In this document: piece after piece, positions 49,839 to 59,830 of the stretch
How the letters are laid out: each line of letters starts with the position of its first letter
Numbering within the stretch: the stretch's first letter is position 1
Assembly (NCBI RefSeq): GCF_000422345.1
Contig: NZ_AULP01000004.1
Location: forward strand, 186,001 to 250,000
From: Neomelitea salexigens DSM 19753
GTDB taxonomy: Bacteria > Pseudomonadota > Gammaproteobacteria > Pseudomonadales > Spongiibacteraceae
Direction of reading: 5' to 3'
Length of the DNA: 64,000 nt
The notes under the pieces: generated by a model
Told to the model about the DNA's origin: nothing
The model's database searches: none
What the model saw: the letters and a program-made list of their open reading frames with translations, nothing else
Translations under genes and position numbers: made by a program

Positions 49839-52800
49839 CTAGGAAGCGATCATCTCTGCCGCTTTTTCCAAATCCACCGACACAAGGCGTGAGACACCCG
49901 GCTCATGCATGGTGACCCCCATGAGTTGGTCGGCCATTTCCATCGCGATTTTATTGTGGCTGATGTAGATAAACTGCACGTCGCGGGACATCTCTTTTAC
50001 CATGCGAGAGTAACGGCCAACGTTGGCGTCATCCAGCGGCGCGTCAACCTCATCCAACATACAAAATGGCGCAGGATTAAGCTGAAAGATTGAGAATACC
50101 AAGGCAATTGCGGTGAGTGCCTTTTCCCCACCGGAGAGCAGGTGAATGGTCGCATTGCGCTTACCCGGAGGCCTCGCCATGATAGAAATACCGGTATCCA
50201 GTAGGTCGTCGCCGGTCATTTCCAGATAGGCACTACCGCCGCCGAACACTTTCGGGAACAGTTCCTGCAAGCCGTTGTTCACGCGGTCAAAGGTCTCTTT
50301 AAAGCGGTTGCGCGTTTCTTTGTCGATACGACGAATGGCATTCTCAAGCGTTTCCAACGCGTCCTCTAAATCGGCGTTCTGTGCATCCAGATAATTTTTG
50401 CGCTCTGACTGTTGCTTGTATTCCTCTATCGCCGCCAGGTTAATCGGCCCCAGGCGGGCAATGCGTCGACCCACCGCCTCTAACTGCTCCTGCCAGGCGG
50501 CTTCGCTTGCCTCATCGGGCAAGCTTTCGAGAACCGACTGAAGGTCAAATTGTGCCTCTTGAAGCTGGTCCTGCAGACCTTTGCGCCGTACCTGCAAGCC
50601 CTGATTCTCAACCCGGGCACCCTCGAGCTTACTGGCGACTTGTTGCAGGCGCTGCTCGATGTCGTGCCGTCTTTGCTCGTGCTGACGAAGCTTCTGGTCT
50701 ACCTCTTCCAATGCGCGACGCGCGGCGCTGAGCTCTTCTTCAACAAGCAGGCGCTGCTCAAGGCGGGCTTCCAAATCCAGCTTCAAATCATCGATTGGCG
50801 AGTCATTGTCGTCCAGGTTCTCTCTGAGCTGTTCTTTGCGCTCGCGCAATTGCTCTAACTGTTCCTCTGTGCGGGCAATATTTTGCAGGGCGGCATCGCG
50901 CTGAGTTTGCAGCGACTGATAGCGCATCGCCAGTTGGTGGGCGTGATCCTTGCTCTGCCGCGCCTGTTGACGAACAGCATCGAGCTGCGAGCGGTTGTTG
51001 TCGCGCTCGCTAAGCAGCTGTTCGCGACGACCCGAGTCTTGCTCCATCGCTTCAATGGCATCCTGCAAAGTCATACGTGCATCGGCCAGCGATTCCTGCT
51101 CCATCTCAAATTGGTTGCGCAACTCGTGAATATCACTGTCCAAACGTTGGCGGCGCTGGCTCTGCTGCTCGCTCTTTGCTTGCTGAGCACTTAGCTGCGC
51201 CCGCAATTCACTCTGCTGCCGGCTGTGTTGCTGAAGCTCGCGCTGCACAGCTTCGCGATCGGCTTCCAGCTGCTTCAGCTGCTCCCGGCTTGCATCCAGC
51301 TGTTCGGTGAGCGCCTCTAGTGCCGTTTCGCCCTCTTCTATCGCGGCTTTGAGTTCTTGTAATTCTTCCTGGCGCTGCAATACGCCGCCTTGCGCCGTGT
51401 CTCCGCGCCGAACGCGCAGCCAATCTCTCCCCAGCCACAAGCCCTCCGGGGTCACCAGTGACTCGCCCGCTGCAAGACTTTTTCGACGCGCCAGGGCGTC
51501 CGCCAAACTGTCAGCCGTTCTCACATTCGCTAATACGCCTTGCAACGCCGGCGAGCCGGAAACCATCGCGGCGAGGCTATCCGCCTGCACGCCGACGTCG
51601 CCACTTTGTACCTGCTCAACAACGCAGAGCTGGCCCTCTTGAAGCTCTGATAACAGGCTCTGCACACCCTCCAGACTGTCGATGCACAGCGACTGCAGCT
51701 GCTCGCCGAGTACCGTTTCGACGGCGGTCTGCCAGCGCTCTTCCACTTGCAAGGTCTCAGCGACAATAGGCTTATCTGCCAAGCCATGTTGCTGCAACAA
51801 TTCAGACAGAGCTTTATCACCCTGCCCTAAGGCCGCCTGTTGCAAGGCCTCTAGAGACGCCATCCGGCCACGCAAACGCTGCATTTCACTGCGCTGACGG
51901 TCGACCTCATCACTGGTTTCACGAATGCGCTCACGACATTGGCTAATTGACGGTTGCAGCTGGTCGTGACGTTCCTGCAAGGCCTCACCTTCGAGCTCAA
52001 AGGCTATTGCTTGTTCCTGCAGTAACTCCAGATCGCCGTCGTCACCTTCAGCCAGCCCGGCGCGCTCTCCTTCGGCTTTCTGAATACGCTCCTGCAGGCG
52101 CTGCATGCTCAGCTCTAAGTGCTGAATGCGAGACTGCTCCACTTCAGCCCGTTGACGCGGCCCCGCCGCATTCTGGTTAAACTCGTCCCAGCGCTGCTGC
52201 CATGACTGCATCGCATCTTCTGCTGCCAACAGGGACTCAGAGGCACTCTCCTCTTCTGCCTGGCTGATTTCCAGCTCAGGTTCGATGCCCGTTAACTCCT
52301 CTTCCCACAACTGAATTTTACTGCGGTCACCGTCCAGCAGCCCGGCCGTCTCCTGAATGTTGATTTCAAGCCGCTGCAGGTCAGCGTCCAATTGGCTGCG
52401 GCGCTCCTGCTGATGCTGGATACTCTGTTCTACGCGGGCGATATCGGCGCCAATACTGTAAAAGCGCCCCTGCACCTCATTGAAGGTATCATTGAGCTGA
52501 GTGTGCTCGTCGCGCGACTGCTCAATGGCAGTGCCCAGCGATACTTGTTCGGTGACAACCGCTTCCCGATCCAGCTCCAGCTCGCGTATCACGGCCTCTT
52601 TCTCGCTGACCTGGCCATCCAGCGCCTTCCACTGCAACACCTGCAGTTGCGCTCGCAACAGACGCTCTTCTTTTTTGTATTCGGTGTATTTTTCGGCGGC
52701 GGCGGCTTGGCGTTGCAAATGTTGAAGTTGCCGCTCTAACTCGTCGCGCAAATCTGTTAAACGTTCCAGATTTTCATGCGTTCTGCGCATGCGGTTTTCG

Positions 52801-53339
52801 GTTTCGCGGCGGCGCTCCTTGTACTTAGAAATACCCGCCGCCTCTTCGATAAACACCCGCAGTTCTTCTGGCTTAGATTCGATCAAGCGCGAAATCATAC
52901 CCTGCTCAATAATGGCATAACTGCGCGGCCCAAGACCGGTTCCAAGAAAGATGTCGGTGATATCACGGCGCCGACACTTGGTGCCATTCAGGTAGTATTC
53001 TGAGGCGCCTTCGCGGGTGACTTTGCGCCGAATGGCAATTTCGTTATAACGGGCATATTCGCCGCCTAACTTTCCCGCCGTGTTGTCAAACACGAGTTCG
53101 ATAGAGGCTTGGCCTACGGGCTTGCGGTTAACCGACCCGTTGAAGATGACGTCCGTCATCGATTCGCCGCGCAAATTTTTTGCCGAGCTCTCCCCCATTA
53201 CCCAGCGCACTGCGTCGATAATATTGGATTTTCCACAGCCGTTTGGACCAACAACCGCAGACAGGTTGCTGGGAAAATGGGCTGTGGTCGGGTCGACAAA
53301 AGACTTAAAACCCGCCAGTTTGATACTTTTCAGACGCAT
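49839..53339 (-). CDS. smc: Chromosome segregation protein SMC
   Basis: Structural-maintenance-of-chromosomes ATPase that condenses and separates sister chromosomes. From the ATG at 53339 the protein has 1166 residues: N-terminal head with Walker A GPNGCGKSNIIDAV (about 31-44), long coiled coils, a hinge (about 510-650, GLADKPIVAETLQVEERW), second coiled coil and C-terminal head with signature LSGGEKALTAIAL and Walker B FCMLDEVDAPLDDANV. It is SMC-ScpAB type rather than MukB. It is preceded by 125 bases without a gene before the divergent-side ccmI end. Confidence 0.97.
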   Translation of the reverse strand: MRLKSIKLAGFKSFVDPTTAHFPSNLSAVVGPNGCGKSNIIDAVRWVMGESSAKNLRGESMTDVIFNGSVNRKPVGQASIELVFDNTAGKLGGEYARYNEIAIRRKVTREGASEYYLNGTKCRRRDITDIFLGTGLGPRSYAIIEQGMISRLIESKPEELRVFIEEAAGISKYKERRRETENRMRRTHENLERLTDLRDELERQLQHLQRQAAAAEKYTEYKKEERLLRAQLQVLQWKALDGQVSEKEAVIRELELDREAVVTEQVSLGTAIEQSRDEHTQLNDTFNEVQGRFYSIGADIARVEQSIQHQQERRSQLDADLQRLEINIQETAGLLDGDRSKIQLWEEELTGIEPELEISQAEEESASESLLAAEDAMQSWQQRWDEFNQNAAGPRQRAEVEQSRIQHLELSMQRLQERIQKAEGERAGLAEGDDGDLELLQEQAIAFELEGEALQERHDQLQPSISQCRERIRETSDEVDRQRSEMQRLRGRMASLEALQQAALGQGDKALSELLQQHGLADKPIVAETLQVEERWQTAVETVLGEQLQSLCIDSLEGVQSLLSELQEGQLCVVEQVQSGDVGVQADSLAAMVSGSPALQGVLANVRTADSLADALARRKSLAAGESLVTPEGLWLGRDWLRVRRGDTAQGGVLQRQEELQELKAAIEEGETALEALTEQLDASREQLKQLEADREAVQRELQQHSRQQSELRAQLSAQQAKSEQQSQRRQRLDSDIHELRNQFEMEQESLADARMTLQDAIEAMEQDSGRREQLLSERDNNRSQLDAVRQQARQSKDHAHQLAMRYQSLQTQRDAALQNIARTEEQLEQLRERKEQLRENLDDNDSPIDDLKLDLEARLEQRLLVEEELSAARRALEEVDQKLRQHEQRRHDIEQRLQQVASKLEGARVENQGLQVRRKGLQDQLQEAQFDLQSVLESLPDEASEAAWQEQLEAVGRRIARLGPINLAAIEEYKQQSERKNYLDAQNADLEDALETLENAIRRIDKETRNRFKETFDRVNNGLQELFPKVFGGGSAYLEMTGDDLLDTGISIMARPPGKRNATIHLLSGGEKALTAIALVFSIFQLNPAPFCMLDEVDAPLDDANVGRYSRMVKEMSRDVQFIYISHNKIAMEMADQLMGVTMHEPGVSRLVSVDLEKAAEMIAS

Positions 53340-53464
53340 AAGAACCGTAACCAAGCTTTTTGCCTATCCCTTTGTTGTTATCCGCAGAGTGCCTGCGTTG
53401 GGATAGGACCAGATGTATGCAAAGCGCGATTATAGCCCGAGAACCGGGCAACATCAGTAGAAAT

Positions 53465-54682
53465 TCAACGTGTGGCGGGCTGCAGCTGATCGATAAGCAG
53501 ACTGAGCGGCTGCGACGTGGCGTCACCACTCAGAGTAGCGGCTGCCGACACCCAGTCACCGGGGCTGCGCATCGCCACCCCTTTAACACTAATGTGGGCG
53601 GAAACGCGCAGCGAATCAAAATCACTGAGGGTCGCGCCCTGGCGAATCACGTCACTGTCTGTCACATACACCGTCAGCGGAAAGGCCGCCGTGCCAGCCC
53701 GCACTGGAATCCGCACTGCGGCAACCGGCATAGGCGAGCCACTGGGCTCTCGCACAACCACAAACAGCACGCCATTTGGGAAGTTGCCAAGCGACGGTGC
53801 AATATCCACACTTAGCTGCAAGCCTTCAATAGACCCAGCGTCAATTGCCAAACGCTTCGCTTCATTTAAGCCGGCGGCGATGACCATCGCCTCGCCCGTC
53901 TGTGGATCGAGCCCCATCTGAAGGCGCTGCCAATATTTTATCGCGTTGAGATAGTCACCGGCAGCGAACGCGTCGATACCGAGCACGCCCAGAGCCGTGC
54001 CCTGCTGAGGATTCACCGCCAGTGAGCGCTCGAGCAGGCTGCGTGTCTGCGCATCAATCACGCGGTTGGCCGACAAATAGCGCGCCTGAGCCAGCTGGGC
54101 GAGAATATCGGCATCCTGGGGAAATAAATCAAGCAGGCGCTCGTAGTACTGCGCCGCCTCGGCGTAATTGCCCTGCTGTCGGCGTATTGATGCCATCGTC
54201 ATCAATAACTCCGCGTTCTCAGGCCGGCGAACTAAAATATCATCGACCAGCGCCTCGAAACGATGCAGATCATCTTCGCTGGGCTGATCGGCGGCAAACA
54301 ACTGCTGCTGAACGTCGAGAAGCCGATAATCCAGCCGATAGCCAAGATAGTCGTACAATGGCAGGGCAAGCGCGGGAAGCAATAGCAATGATAACCAAAG
54401 CACTAGCCCGCGAGAAATTCCAGCGCGAGCGGTAAATTCTGCATTCTCTTCCAGCAACTGCTTGTCCAGCTCGGCGTTGAGCTCCGCCATTTGCTCCTCG
54501 CTGATCAAGCCCATCTCACGGTCTTTGAGTAGCTCACGCTGTCGCTGACGATAAAAATCGCGCTGCGCTTGTCGGTGCTGTGCTTTATCGTCACCGATCA
54601 CCCGGCGCGAACGAAACGCCAGCAAACACAGGCCCATGGCTAGCGCCAATAGCAAGATTAAACCGAGTACAATTGGACTCAT
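53465..54682 (-). CDS. ccmI: Cytochrome c maturation protein CcmI (CycH)
   Basis: 405-residue apocytochrome chaperone of the haem lyase complex. It has two N-terminal membrane helices (about 3-23, PIVLGLILLLALAMGLCLLAF, and about 98-115, LVLWLSLLLLPALALPLYD), a cytoplasmic loop with an arginine-rich RQAQRDFYRQRQREL segment between them, and periplasmic TPR repeats (about 140-290) that bind the C terminus of apocytochrome c. The ATG overlaps the ccmH stop (ATGA). It is the last gene of the ccm operon, and having a separate CcmI is the Pseudomonas-type arrangement. Confidence 0.94.
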   Translation of the reverse strand: MSPIVLGLILLLALAMGLCLLAFRSRRVIGDDKAQHRQAQRDFYRQRQRELLKDREMGLISEEQMAELNAELDKQLLEENAEFTARAGISRGLVLWLSLLLLPALALPLYDYLGYRLDYRLLDVQQQLFAADQPSEDDLHRFEALVDDILVRRPENAELLMTMASIRRQQGNYAEAAQYYERLLDLFPQDADILAQLAQARYLSANRVIDAQTRSLLERSLAVNPQQGTALGVLGIDAFAAGDYLNAIKYWQRLQMGLDPQTGEAMVIAAGLNEAKRLAIDAGSIEGLQLSVDIAPSLGNFPNGVLFVVVREPSGSPMPVAAVRIPVRAGTAAFPLTVYVTDSDVIRQGATLSDFDSLRVSAHISVKGVAMRSPGDWVSAAATLSGDATSQPLSLLIDQLQPATR

Positions 54683-55167
54683 GAATCGCCCCCAGCGCGT
54701 TCAGAAGGCTTTTCTTCGTCGCTGAGCAACGAGTCGAGCGCAGCACGATCGTGATCATCCAGCGGCTGGATCGGCACGCGCCGGGCTCGCCGCGACGCCA
54801 TCATCGCCCAGATAGCTAAACCACCGAGCAGCAAGCCCACCGGCAACAGCCAAAGAACCGCCGTCGCGGCATTAAATCGCGGCCGGTACAGAATGAAGTC
54901 GCCGTAGCGATCAACCATGTATTGCGTAATTTCAATGTCTGATTTGCCGGCCATGATCATGGCATGTAACTGCCGTCGAAGATCCTGAGAGATTGCCGAA
55001 TCAGAACCAGACAAATTTTGGTTTTGACACTTTGGGCAGCGCAGCTCTTCGATAAAGGCATTGTAGCGCTGGCGCTGCAAATCGGTATCGAACTGGTAGG
55101 TTTCAATAACCGCCCAAGACGGCAACGCCAAAAGCAGCAGTACTGCGAGCAACACGCGGTGGTTCAC
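54679..55167 (-). CDS. ccmH: Cytochrome c maturation protein CcmH
   Basis: 162-residue thioredoxin-pathway component of cytochrome c maturation: signal peptide (about 1-19), then the conserved LRCPKCQNQNLSGSDS (about 42-57) with the CXXC pair that reduces apocytochrome haem-binding cysteines, and a membrane helix near the C terminus (about 105-125, AVLWLLPVGLLLGGLAIWAM). The GTG start overlaps the ccmG stop (GTGA). The CcmH function is the short form, with CcmI separate. Confidence 0.96.
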   Translation of the reverse strand: MNHRVLLAVLLLLALPSWAVIETYQFDTDLQRQRYNAFIEELRCPKCQNQNLSGSDSAISQDLRRQLHAMIMAGKSDIEITQYMVDRYGDFILYRPRFNAATAVLWLLPVGLLLGGLAIWAMMASRRARRVPIQPLDDHDRAALDSLLSDEEKPSERAGGDS

Positions 55168-55712
55168 GGCGACGCTTCCTCCAGTGAGCTGAGCATGGGC
55201 GCGAACTGCTCATCCCAGACTTCTTGATCCAGTGCCCCCTGATAACGGAAACGCACAATGCCCTCGGCGTCGACGAGGTAGGTTTCCGGCGCACCGGTCA
55301 CCCCCAAATCCAAACCTAATGTGCCCTGCTCATCAAATAACGTCGCAAAGTAGGGGTCGCCTTTTTCCGCCAACCACTTCAGTGCGGGGTCGCGTCGATC
55401 CTTGTAGTCAACGCCTAAGATTGGCACGCCACGTTCCGCTAACTCCACCAAAAAGGGATGCTCATAATGACAAGTTGGACACCACGTTGCCCAAACGTTG
55501 ACCAGCAACCACTGTTGGGGAAGATCAGCCCGGCTGAGCGACTCACCTTGCAAGGTTGGCAGAGAGAACTCCGGAAGGGGCTTATTGAGCAATGCCGATG
55601 GCAGCGCCGTGGAGCTGTAGTCACCGGTTTGCACTCGGCGCTGAACGCCGAAGAAAATTGCCACGAGTACTAAAAAGATAATAAGCGGCAAAAATAGTTT
55701 AATCCTGCTCAC
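55164..55712 (-). CDS. ccmG: Thiol:disulfide interchange protein CcmG/DsbE
   Basis: 182-residue membrane-anchored thioredoxin-like protein in the periplasm; reduces cysteines of apocytochromes during haem attachment. It has one N-terminal helix (about 5-22, KLFLPLIIFLVLVAIFFG) and the active site NVWATWCPTCHYEHPFL (about 71-87). GVDYKDRRDPALKWL and GAPETYLVDAEG are the CcmG-specific segments. The GTG start overlaps the ccmF stop. Confidence 0.96.
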   Translation of the reverse strand: MSRIKLFLPLIIFLVLVAIFFGVQRRVQTGDYSSTALPSALLNKPLPEFSLPTLQGESLSRADLPQQWLLVNVWATWCPTCHYEHPFLVELAERGVPILGVDYKDRRDPALKWLAEKGDPYFATLFDEQGTLGLDLGVTGAPETYLVDAEGIVRFRYQGALDQEVWDEQFAPMLSSLEEASP

Positions 55713-57673
55713 GCGTTCCCCCTCGAGCTACCAGTAATTTTTCCCCGGTAACGTTTATCGCAAATCGCTAACAAACCACCCAACGCCATAAGGATGCCCC
55801 CCAGCCAGATCCAGCGCACAAAGGGTTTAATATGTATTCTGACCGCCCAGGCACGCTCGGCAACGGGCTCGCCAAGCGCGATGTACACATCGCGCAGCAC
55901 ACCGGCATCGATCGCCGCCTCGGTCATCACCTGCGATGCGCGGGCGTGATAGCGGCGTTTCTCAGGTGTTAACTGCGCCAGTAGCGTGTCACCGTCATAC
56001 AAACTAAAACGCCCCTGCTGGCCCTGATAGTTAGGGCCGTTAATGGCTTGAAGGTCGTCGAAAACAACCCGATAGCCAAAGGCGGTTTCGGTGCTCTCTC
56101 CCACATTCATACGCAGGTCGCGCTCGTCTTGAAAACTGGTCACCATACCCACGCCGATCAAGGCAAAGGCCAACCCAAGATGGGCCACAAGCATGCCGTA
56201 GTAAGACGGTGTCAGCCGCCGCAAGCCCGAAACAAAACTTGACGCATTGCGGGTCTTATCGCGCAAATTAATCAGCGTCGTCGCAACAATCCATACAAAT
56301 AGCAACGCCCCGGCACTGGCAGCGAAATGAAATTCGCCGCCGTACAACCACGGCACCGCTACTCCCAACAGCATTGAGGCCAGCAATGCCGCAAGCATCG
56401 CACTCATCCAGCGCTGGGTATTGCTGCGTTTCCACTGCGTACTCGGCCCAATGCCGACCAACAGCGCGAGCAAGCACGTAATGGGTACAAACAAGGCATT
56501 GAAATAAGGCGGCCCCACTGAGTATTTACCCAGGCCGGCAAAATCCATAATAAGGGGGAACAGCGTGCCAAGTAGCACGGTCAATGCGGCAACCACCAAC
56601 AAAATATTGTTAGCCAGCAGCAGCGCTTCTCGCGATAACAACTCGAATGGCTTGGCACTATGTTGCGACGGCGCTTTTAAGGCATACAGGGTTAACGAGC
56701 CGCCAACCACAACAACGAGAAAAGCGAGAATAAACATTCCTCGGGTGGGGTCTGCTGCGAAGGCGTGGACCGACGTTAGCACCCCAGAGCGGACCAGGAA
56801 GGTGCCGAGCAAACTCAATGAGAAGGCAAAAATCGCCAGTAACAGAGTCCAGGACTTAAAGATGCCCCGCTTCTCTGTGACCGCCAAGGAGTGGATCAAC
56901 GCGGTGCCTACCAACCAAGGCATGAAAGAGGCATTTTCAACTGGGTCCCAAAACCACCAGCCACCCCAGCCAAGCTCGTAGTAGGCCCACCAGCTACCCA
57001 GTGTGATACCAATGGTTAAGAACAACCACGCGATATTGGTCCAGGGTCGTGACCACCGCGCCCAGCTGGCATCCATACGTCCGCTAAGCAGGGCTGCGAT
57101 GGCAAAGGCGAACGCCACGGAAAAGCCCACGTAGCCGATGTAGAGCATCGGCGGGTGAATGACCATGCCAGGGTCTTGCAGCAGGGGGTTGAGGTCTTGG
57201 CCATCTGCAGGCGTATTCAGAAGATTGCGCGCAAACGGGTTCGAGGTAAACAAGGCAAAGCCGAAGAAGCCAATGGCAACCATGCCCATCACCGACAGCA
57301 CTCTCGCCAAAATATCCAAGGGGAGTTGCTTGGAAAACACCGCCACGGCAACGGTCCACAGGGTCAGAATCTCCAACCACAATAACAACGAGCCCTCGTG
57401 CCCACCCCACAGCGCACTGAATTTATACGCGACTGGCAACTGAGAGTTGGACTGCAGCGCCACAATATTGACGGAGAAATCATCGCTGAGAAAAGCGTAA
57501 AACAAGCCGCTTATGGCCAGCGTTGTGAACAGGCACTGCCCCCAGGCCAGGGTCGCGCCGGCAGCCATTGCGCGCCGGTCTCCACGCCAGACACCCAACA
57601 TTGGAACAACCGCTAACAGCAGCGCAAAAGCAAAACCTAGAATGAGCGAGAAGTGCCCCAGTTCAATAATCAC
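55709..57673 (-). CDS. ccmF: Haem lyase CcmF
   Basis: 654-residue membrane subunit of the cytochrome c haem lyase. About 14 hydrophobic helices are visible. The WWD haem-binding segment is WGGWWFWDPVENASFMPWL (about 233-251), and PPMLYIGYVGFSVAFAFA and MNPFAR-like SNPFARNLL are recognisable. The GTG start overlaps the ccmE stop (GTGA), and its own stop overlaps ccmG. Confidence 0.97.
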   Translation of the reverse strand: MIIELGHFSLILGFAFALLLAVVPMLGVWRGDRRAMAAGATLAWGQCLFTTLAISGLFYAFLSDDFSVNIVALQSNSQLPVAYKFSALWGGHEGSLLLWLEILTLWTVAVAVFSKQLPLDILARVLSVMGMVAIGFFGFALFTSNPFARNLLNTPADGQDLNPLLQDPGMVIHPPMLYIGYVGFSVAFAFAIAALLSGRMDASWARWSRPWTNIAWLFLTIGITLGSWWAYYELGWGGWWFWDPVENASFMPWLVGTALIHSLAVTEKRGIFKSWTLLLAIFAFSLSLLGTFLVRSGVLTSVHAFAADPTRGMFILAFLVVVVGGSLTLYALKAPSQHSAKPFELLSREALLLANNILLVVAALTVLLGTLFPLIMDFAGLGKYSVGPPYFNALFVPITCLLALLVGIGPSTQWKRSNTQRWMSAMLAALLASMLLGVAVPWLYGGEFHFAASAGALLFVWIVATTLINLRDKTRNASSFVSGLRRLTPSYYGMLVAHLGLAFALIGVGMVTSFQDERDLRMNVGESTETAFGYRVVFDDLQAINGPNYQGQQGRFSLYDGDTLLAQLTPEKRRYHARASQVMTEAAIDAGVLRDVYIALGEPVAERAWAVRIHIKPFVRWIWLGGILMALGGLLAICDKRYRGKITGSSRGNA

Positions 57674-58149
57674 GAGCCGCTGTACTCCTTGCCTGCTGTC
57701 GCCTCCTCGGCACGTGACTGCGCAGATTTTTCCAAGGCTTCGCTGACTTCCGGCGGCATATAATTTTCGTCGTGCTTGGCCAGCACTTCATCTGCGTAAA
57801 ACACCCCGTCTTCTGCAAGTCGACCGGTAACCACGACGCCTTCGCCCTCGGCGAAGAGATCAGGCAAGATCCCTTCATAGGCCACCGCTACGCTGGCACT
57901 GTAATCCGTCACGCGAAAGCGAACTTTCAGGCTGTCAGTGGCGCGCTCCACGGAGCCCTCTTCCACCATCCCGCCAGCGCGAATCTTTTTGTCGAGCGGC
58001 GCTTTGCCCGCGACAATATCGGCGGGCGGATAAAACAGGTTAATATTCTCTCGCAAGGCGTAACCCAAGAACGCCGCCGCTGCCGCACTGGCAAGTAATA
58101 TAAACACGACGATTCCAAGGCGTTGTTTACGCAGGGGGTGCATGGCCAT
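57670..58149 (-). CDS. ccmE: Haem chaperone CcmE
   Basis: 159-residue periplasmic haem chaperone with an N-terminal membrane anchor (about 10-28, LGIVVFILLASAAAAAFLG). The OB-fold domain ends with the haem-binding histidine in ADEVLAKHDENYMPPEV (about 118-134), the standard H-D-E-x-Y-x-P-P-E motif. The protein receives haem from CcmABCD and passes it to CcmF. Its start is an ATG at 58149 (a second one lies two codons later). Confidence 0.97.
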   Translation of the reverse strand: MAMHPLRKQRLGIVVFILLASAAAAAFLGYALRENINLFYPPADIVAGKAPLDKKIRAGGMVEEGSVERATDSLKVRFRVTDYSASVAVAYEGILPDLFAEGEGVVVTGRLAEDGVFYADEVLAKHDENYMPPEVSEALEKSAQSRAEEATAGKEYSGS

Positions 58150-58170
58150 TACAGCCTCCGTAGCATTAAT

Positions 58171-58356
58171 TTAAAACTGATTTTCAGCCCGACGACGGCG
58201 GGCTGCCGCTGCCGCTAGCGCCCGCGCATTGCGACCGCGACGCCGCGATTCAAATACCAGAGCGCACAACACGATCGCGCTGGTGGCAAAACTGAACCAC
58301 ACGTAAGGGCCGTGACCATCCATTTGCCAAAGCTGTTGAAGATTTGCAAATACCAC
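58171..58356 (-). CDS. ccmD: Haem exporter accessory protein CcmD
   Basis: 61-residue membrane protein that helps release of holo-CcmE from CcmABC. The start is GTG at 58356, five bases after GGGGAGG; a longer frame from a GTG at 58380 would overlap ccmC. It has DGHGPYVWFSFATSAIVLC (about 12-30), the conserved G-x-Y-VW helix beginning, and then an Arg-rich cytoplasmic tail. Its position between ccmC and ccmE fits. Confidence 0.93.
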   Translation of the reverse strand: MVFANLQQLWQMDGHGPYVWFSFATSAIVLCALVFESRRRGRNARALAAAAARRRRAENQF

Positions 58357-58369
58357 TACTACCTCCCCC

Positions 58370-59113
58370 TTACTTGCCACTCACCAACGCTTGCACCCAA
58401 CGGGTATTTTTCTCTCGCTCAATAATCTCGGCGCGAACGAACAGCAACAGTACCCAGCCAAAAAACAGATACATGCCACTGAGCGTGGCCATCAACGGGC
58501 GCAACATCGTCGGGTGAATCGTTGATTCACCGACAAACTTGATGCTGGCAGGCTGATGCAAGCTGTACCACCACTCCACAGACCAGTAGATGATTGGGAT
58601 GTTCACCGCGCCAACAATTGCCAGCACCGCGCAAGCGCGCGCAGCGGCGTCGCGGTTTTCAAAGGCTTGATGTAGAGCAATCAAACCCAGATACAGGAAA
58701 AACAAAATCAACACGGACGTGATGCGGGCATCCCACACCCACCATGTTCCCCAGGTGGGCTTTCCCCACACCGCGCCAGTCAACAGCGCAAGAAATGTTA
58801 GCGCTGCGCCAATCGGCGCCGCGGATTTCATGACGATGGCCGCCAGCTTCATACGCCATATCAAATGTACCGCGGCGGCGGTTGCCATCAGCATATAGCC
58901 GCCCATCGCAACGGCGGCGGCGGGAACGTGGATATAGATGATGCGGAAACTATTACCCTGCTTAAAATCAGCGGGTACAAAGGCGAGCCCCCACACGCAG
59001 CCCCCAACAAGCAGCAGCAAGGCGGGAATCGCCAACCAAGGCAACAGGCGCCCGCTAAATTGGTAAAACCAGCGTGGGGAGCCCCATTTGTGAAACCATT
59101 GCCAATTTGCCAA
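58370..59113 (-). CDS. ccmC: Haem exporter CcmC
   Basis: 247-residue six-helix membrane protein that loads haem onto CcmE. The WWD domain is seen as WGTWWVWDARITSVLILFF (about 121-139), flanked by conserved histidines in IIYIHVPAAAVAMGGYML and in YSLHQPASIK. The start is TTG at 59113, with AGGAA eight bases upstream. 30 bases separate it from ccmB. Confidence 0.96.
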   Translation of the reverse strand: MANWQWFHKWGSPRWFYQFSGRLLPWLAIPALLLLVGGCVWGLAFVPADFKQGNSFRIIYIHVPAAAVAMGGYMLMATAAAVHLIWRMKLAAIVMKSAAPIGAALTFLALLTGAVWGKPTWGTWWVWDARITSVLILFFLYLGLIALHQAFENRDAAARACAVLAIVGAVNIPIIYWSVEWWYSLHQPASIKFVGESTIHPTMLRPLMATLSGMYLFFGWVLLLFVRAEIIEREKNTRWVQALVSGK

Positions 59114-59143
59114 AGCCAGTCTTTCCTCAATTCAAACTAACAC

Positions 59144-59830
59144 TTACTGATCCACGCTAATGCGCAGGGCACCGCCAATAGCCAGCGGCGCCAACGCGAG
59201 GGCCGCCATCAGCAGCGCCGCCAACACCGCCAGCGGCGGCAGATATGCCATGCCATCAATGGCGCTTTTCACCGCTGCACTGCCAAAAATCAACACCGGA
59301 ATATACAGGGGTAAGACAATCAACGACAGCAATAGTCCCCCCTTGCGCAAGCCGACCGTCAAGGCGGCGCCAATCGCGCCAATAAAGCTCAGTACCGCGG
59401 TGCCAAGCAGCAGGCTCACCATCAATACGGCAAGCCCCTCTGAGGGCAACTGCAGGATGGTTGCCAACAAGGGCGACAACAGGCTCAGCGGCAAACCGCT
59501 GACCAGCCAGTGACCGAAGGTCTTTGCCAACACCAGAGGGTACAACGGTAGCGGGCTCAACAGGAGCTGCTCCAGGGTCGCGTCGTCGTAGTCTCCGCGG
59601 AACAGGCCATCTGTTGCCATCATCGACGCCAGCAAGGCCACCACCCAGATAATGCCCGGTGCTAACACGGCCAATTGCTGACGCTCTGGGCCGATACCCA
59701 GTGGGAACAAACTGCAAACCATTAAGAAAAACAGCAGAGGGTTGCTCCACTCGCTACCGCGTCGCAGCGCAGCCTGCAAGTCGCGTCGCAACACGGCAAA
59801 CATCACCGTACTGGTACCCATTGGGGTCAC
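59144..59830 (-). CDS. ccmB: Haem exporter permease CcmB
   Basis: 228-residue permease with six predicted helices; with the ATPase CcmA and CcmC it forms the ABC-type complex that releases holo-CcmE. The start is GTG at 59830, four bases after GGGGGAG and overlapping the ccmA stop as GTGA; the long frame back to 59935 inside ccmA is rejected. Segments typical of CcmB: RRGSEWSNPLLFFLMVCSLF and the ATDGLFRGDYDDATLEQLLL block (about 65-84). Confidence 0.95.
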   Translation of the reverse strand: MTPMGTSTVMFAVLRRDLQAALRRGSEWSNPLLFFLMVCSLFPLGIGPERQQLAVLAPGIIWVVALLASMMATDGLFRGDYDDATLEQLLLSPLPLYPLVLAKTFGHWLVSGLPLSLLSPLLATILQLPSEGLAVLMVSLLLGTAVLSFIGAIGAALTVGLRKGGLLLSLIVLPLYIPVLIFGSAAVKSAIDGMAYLPPLAVLAALLMAALALAPLAIGGALRISVDQ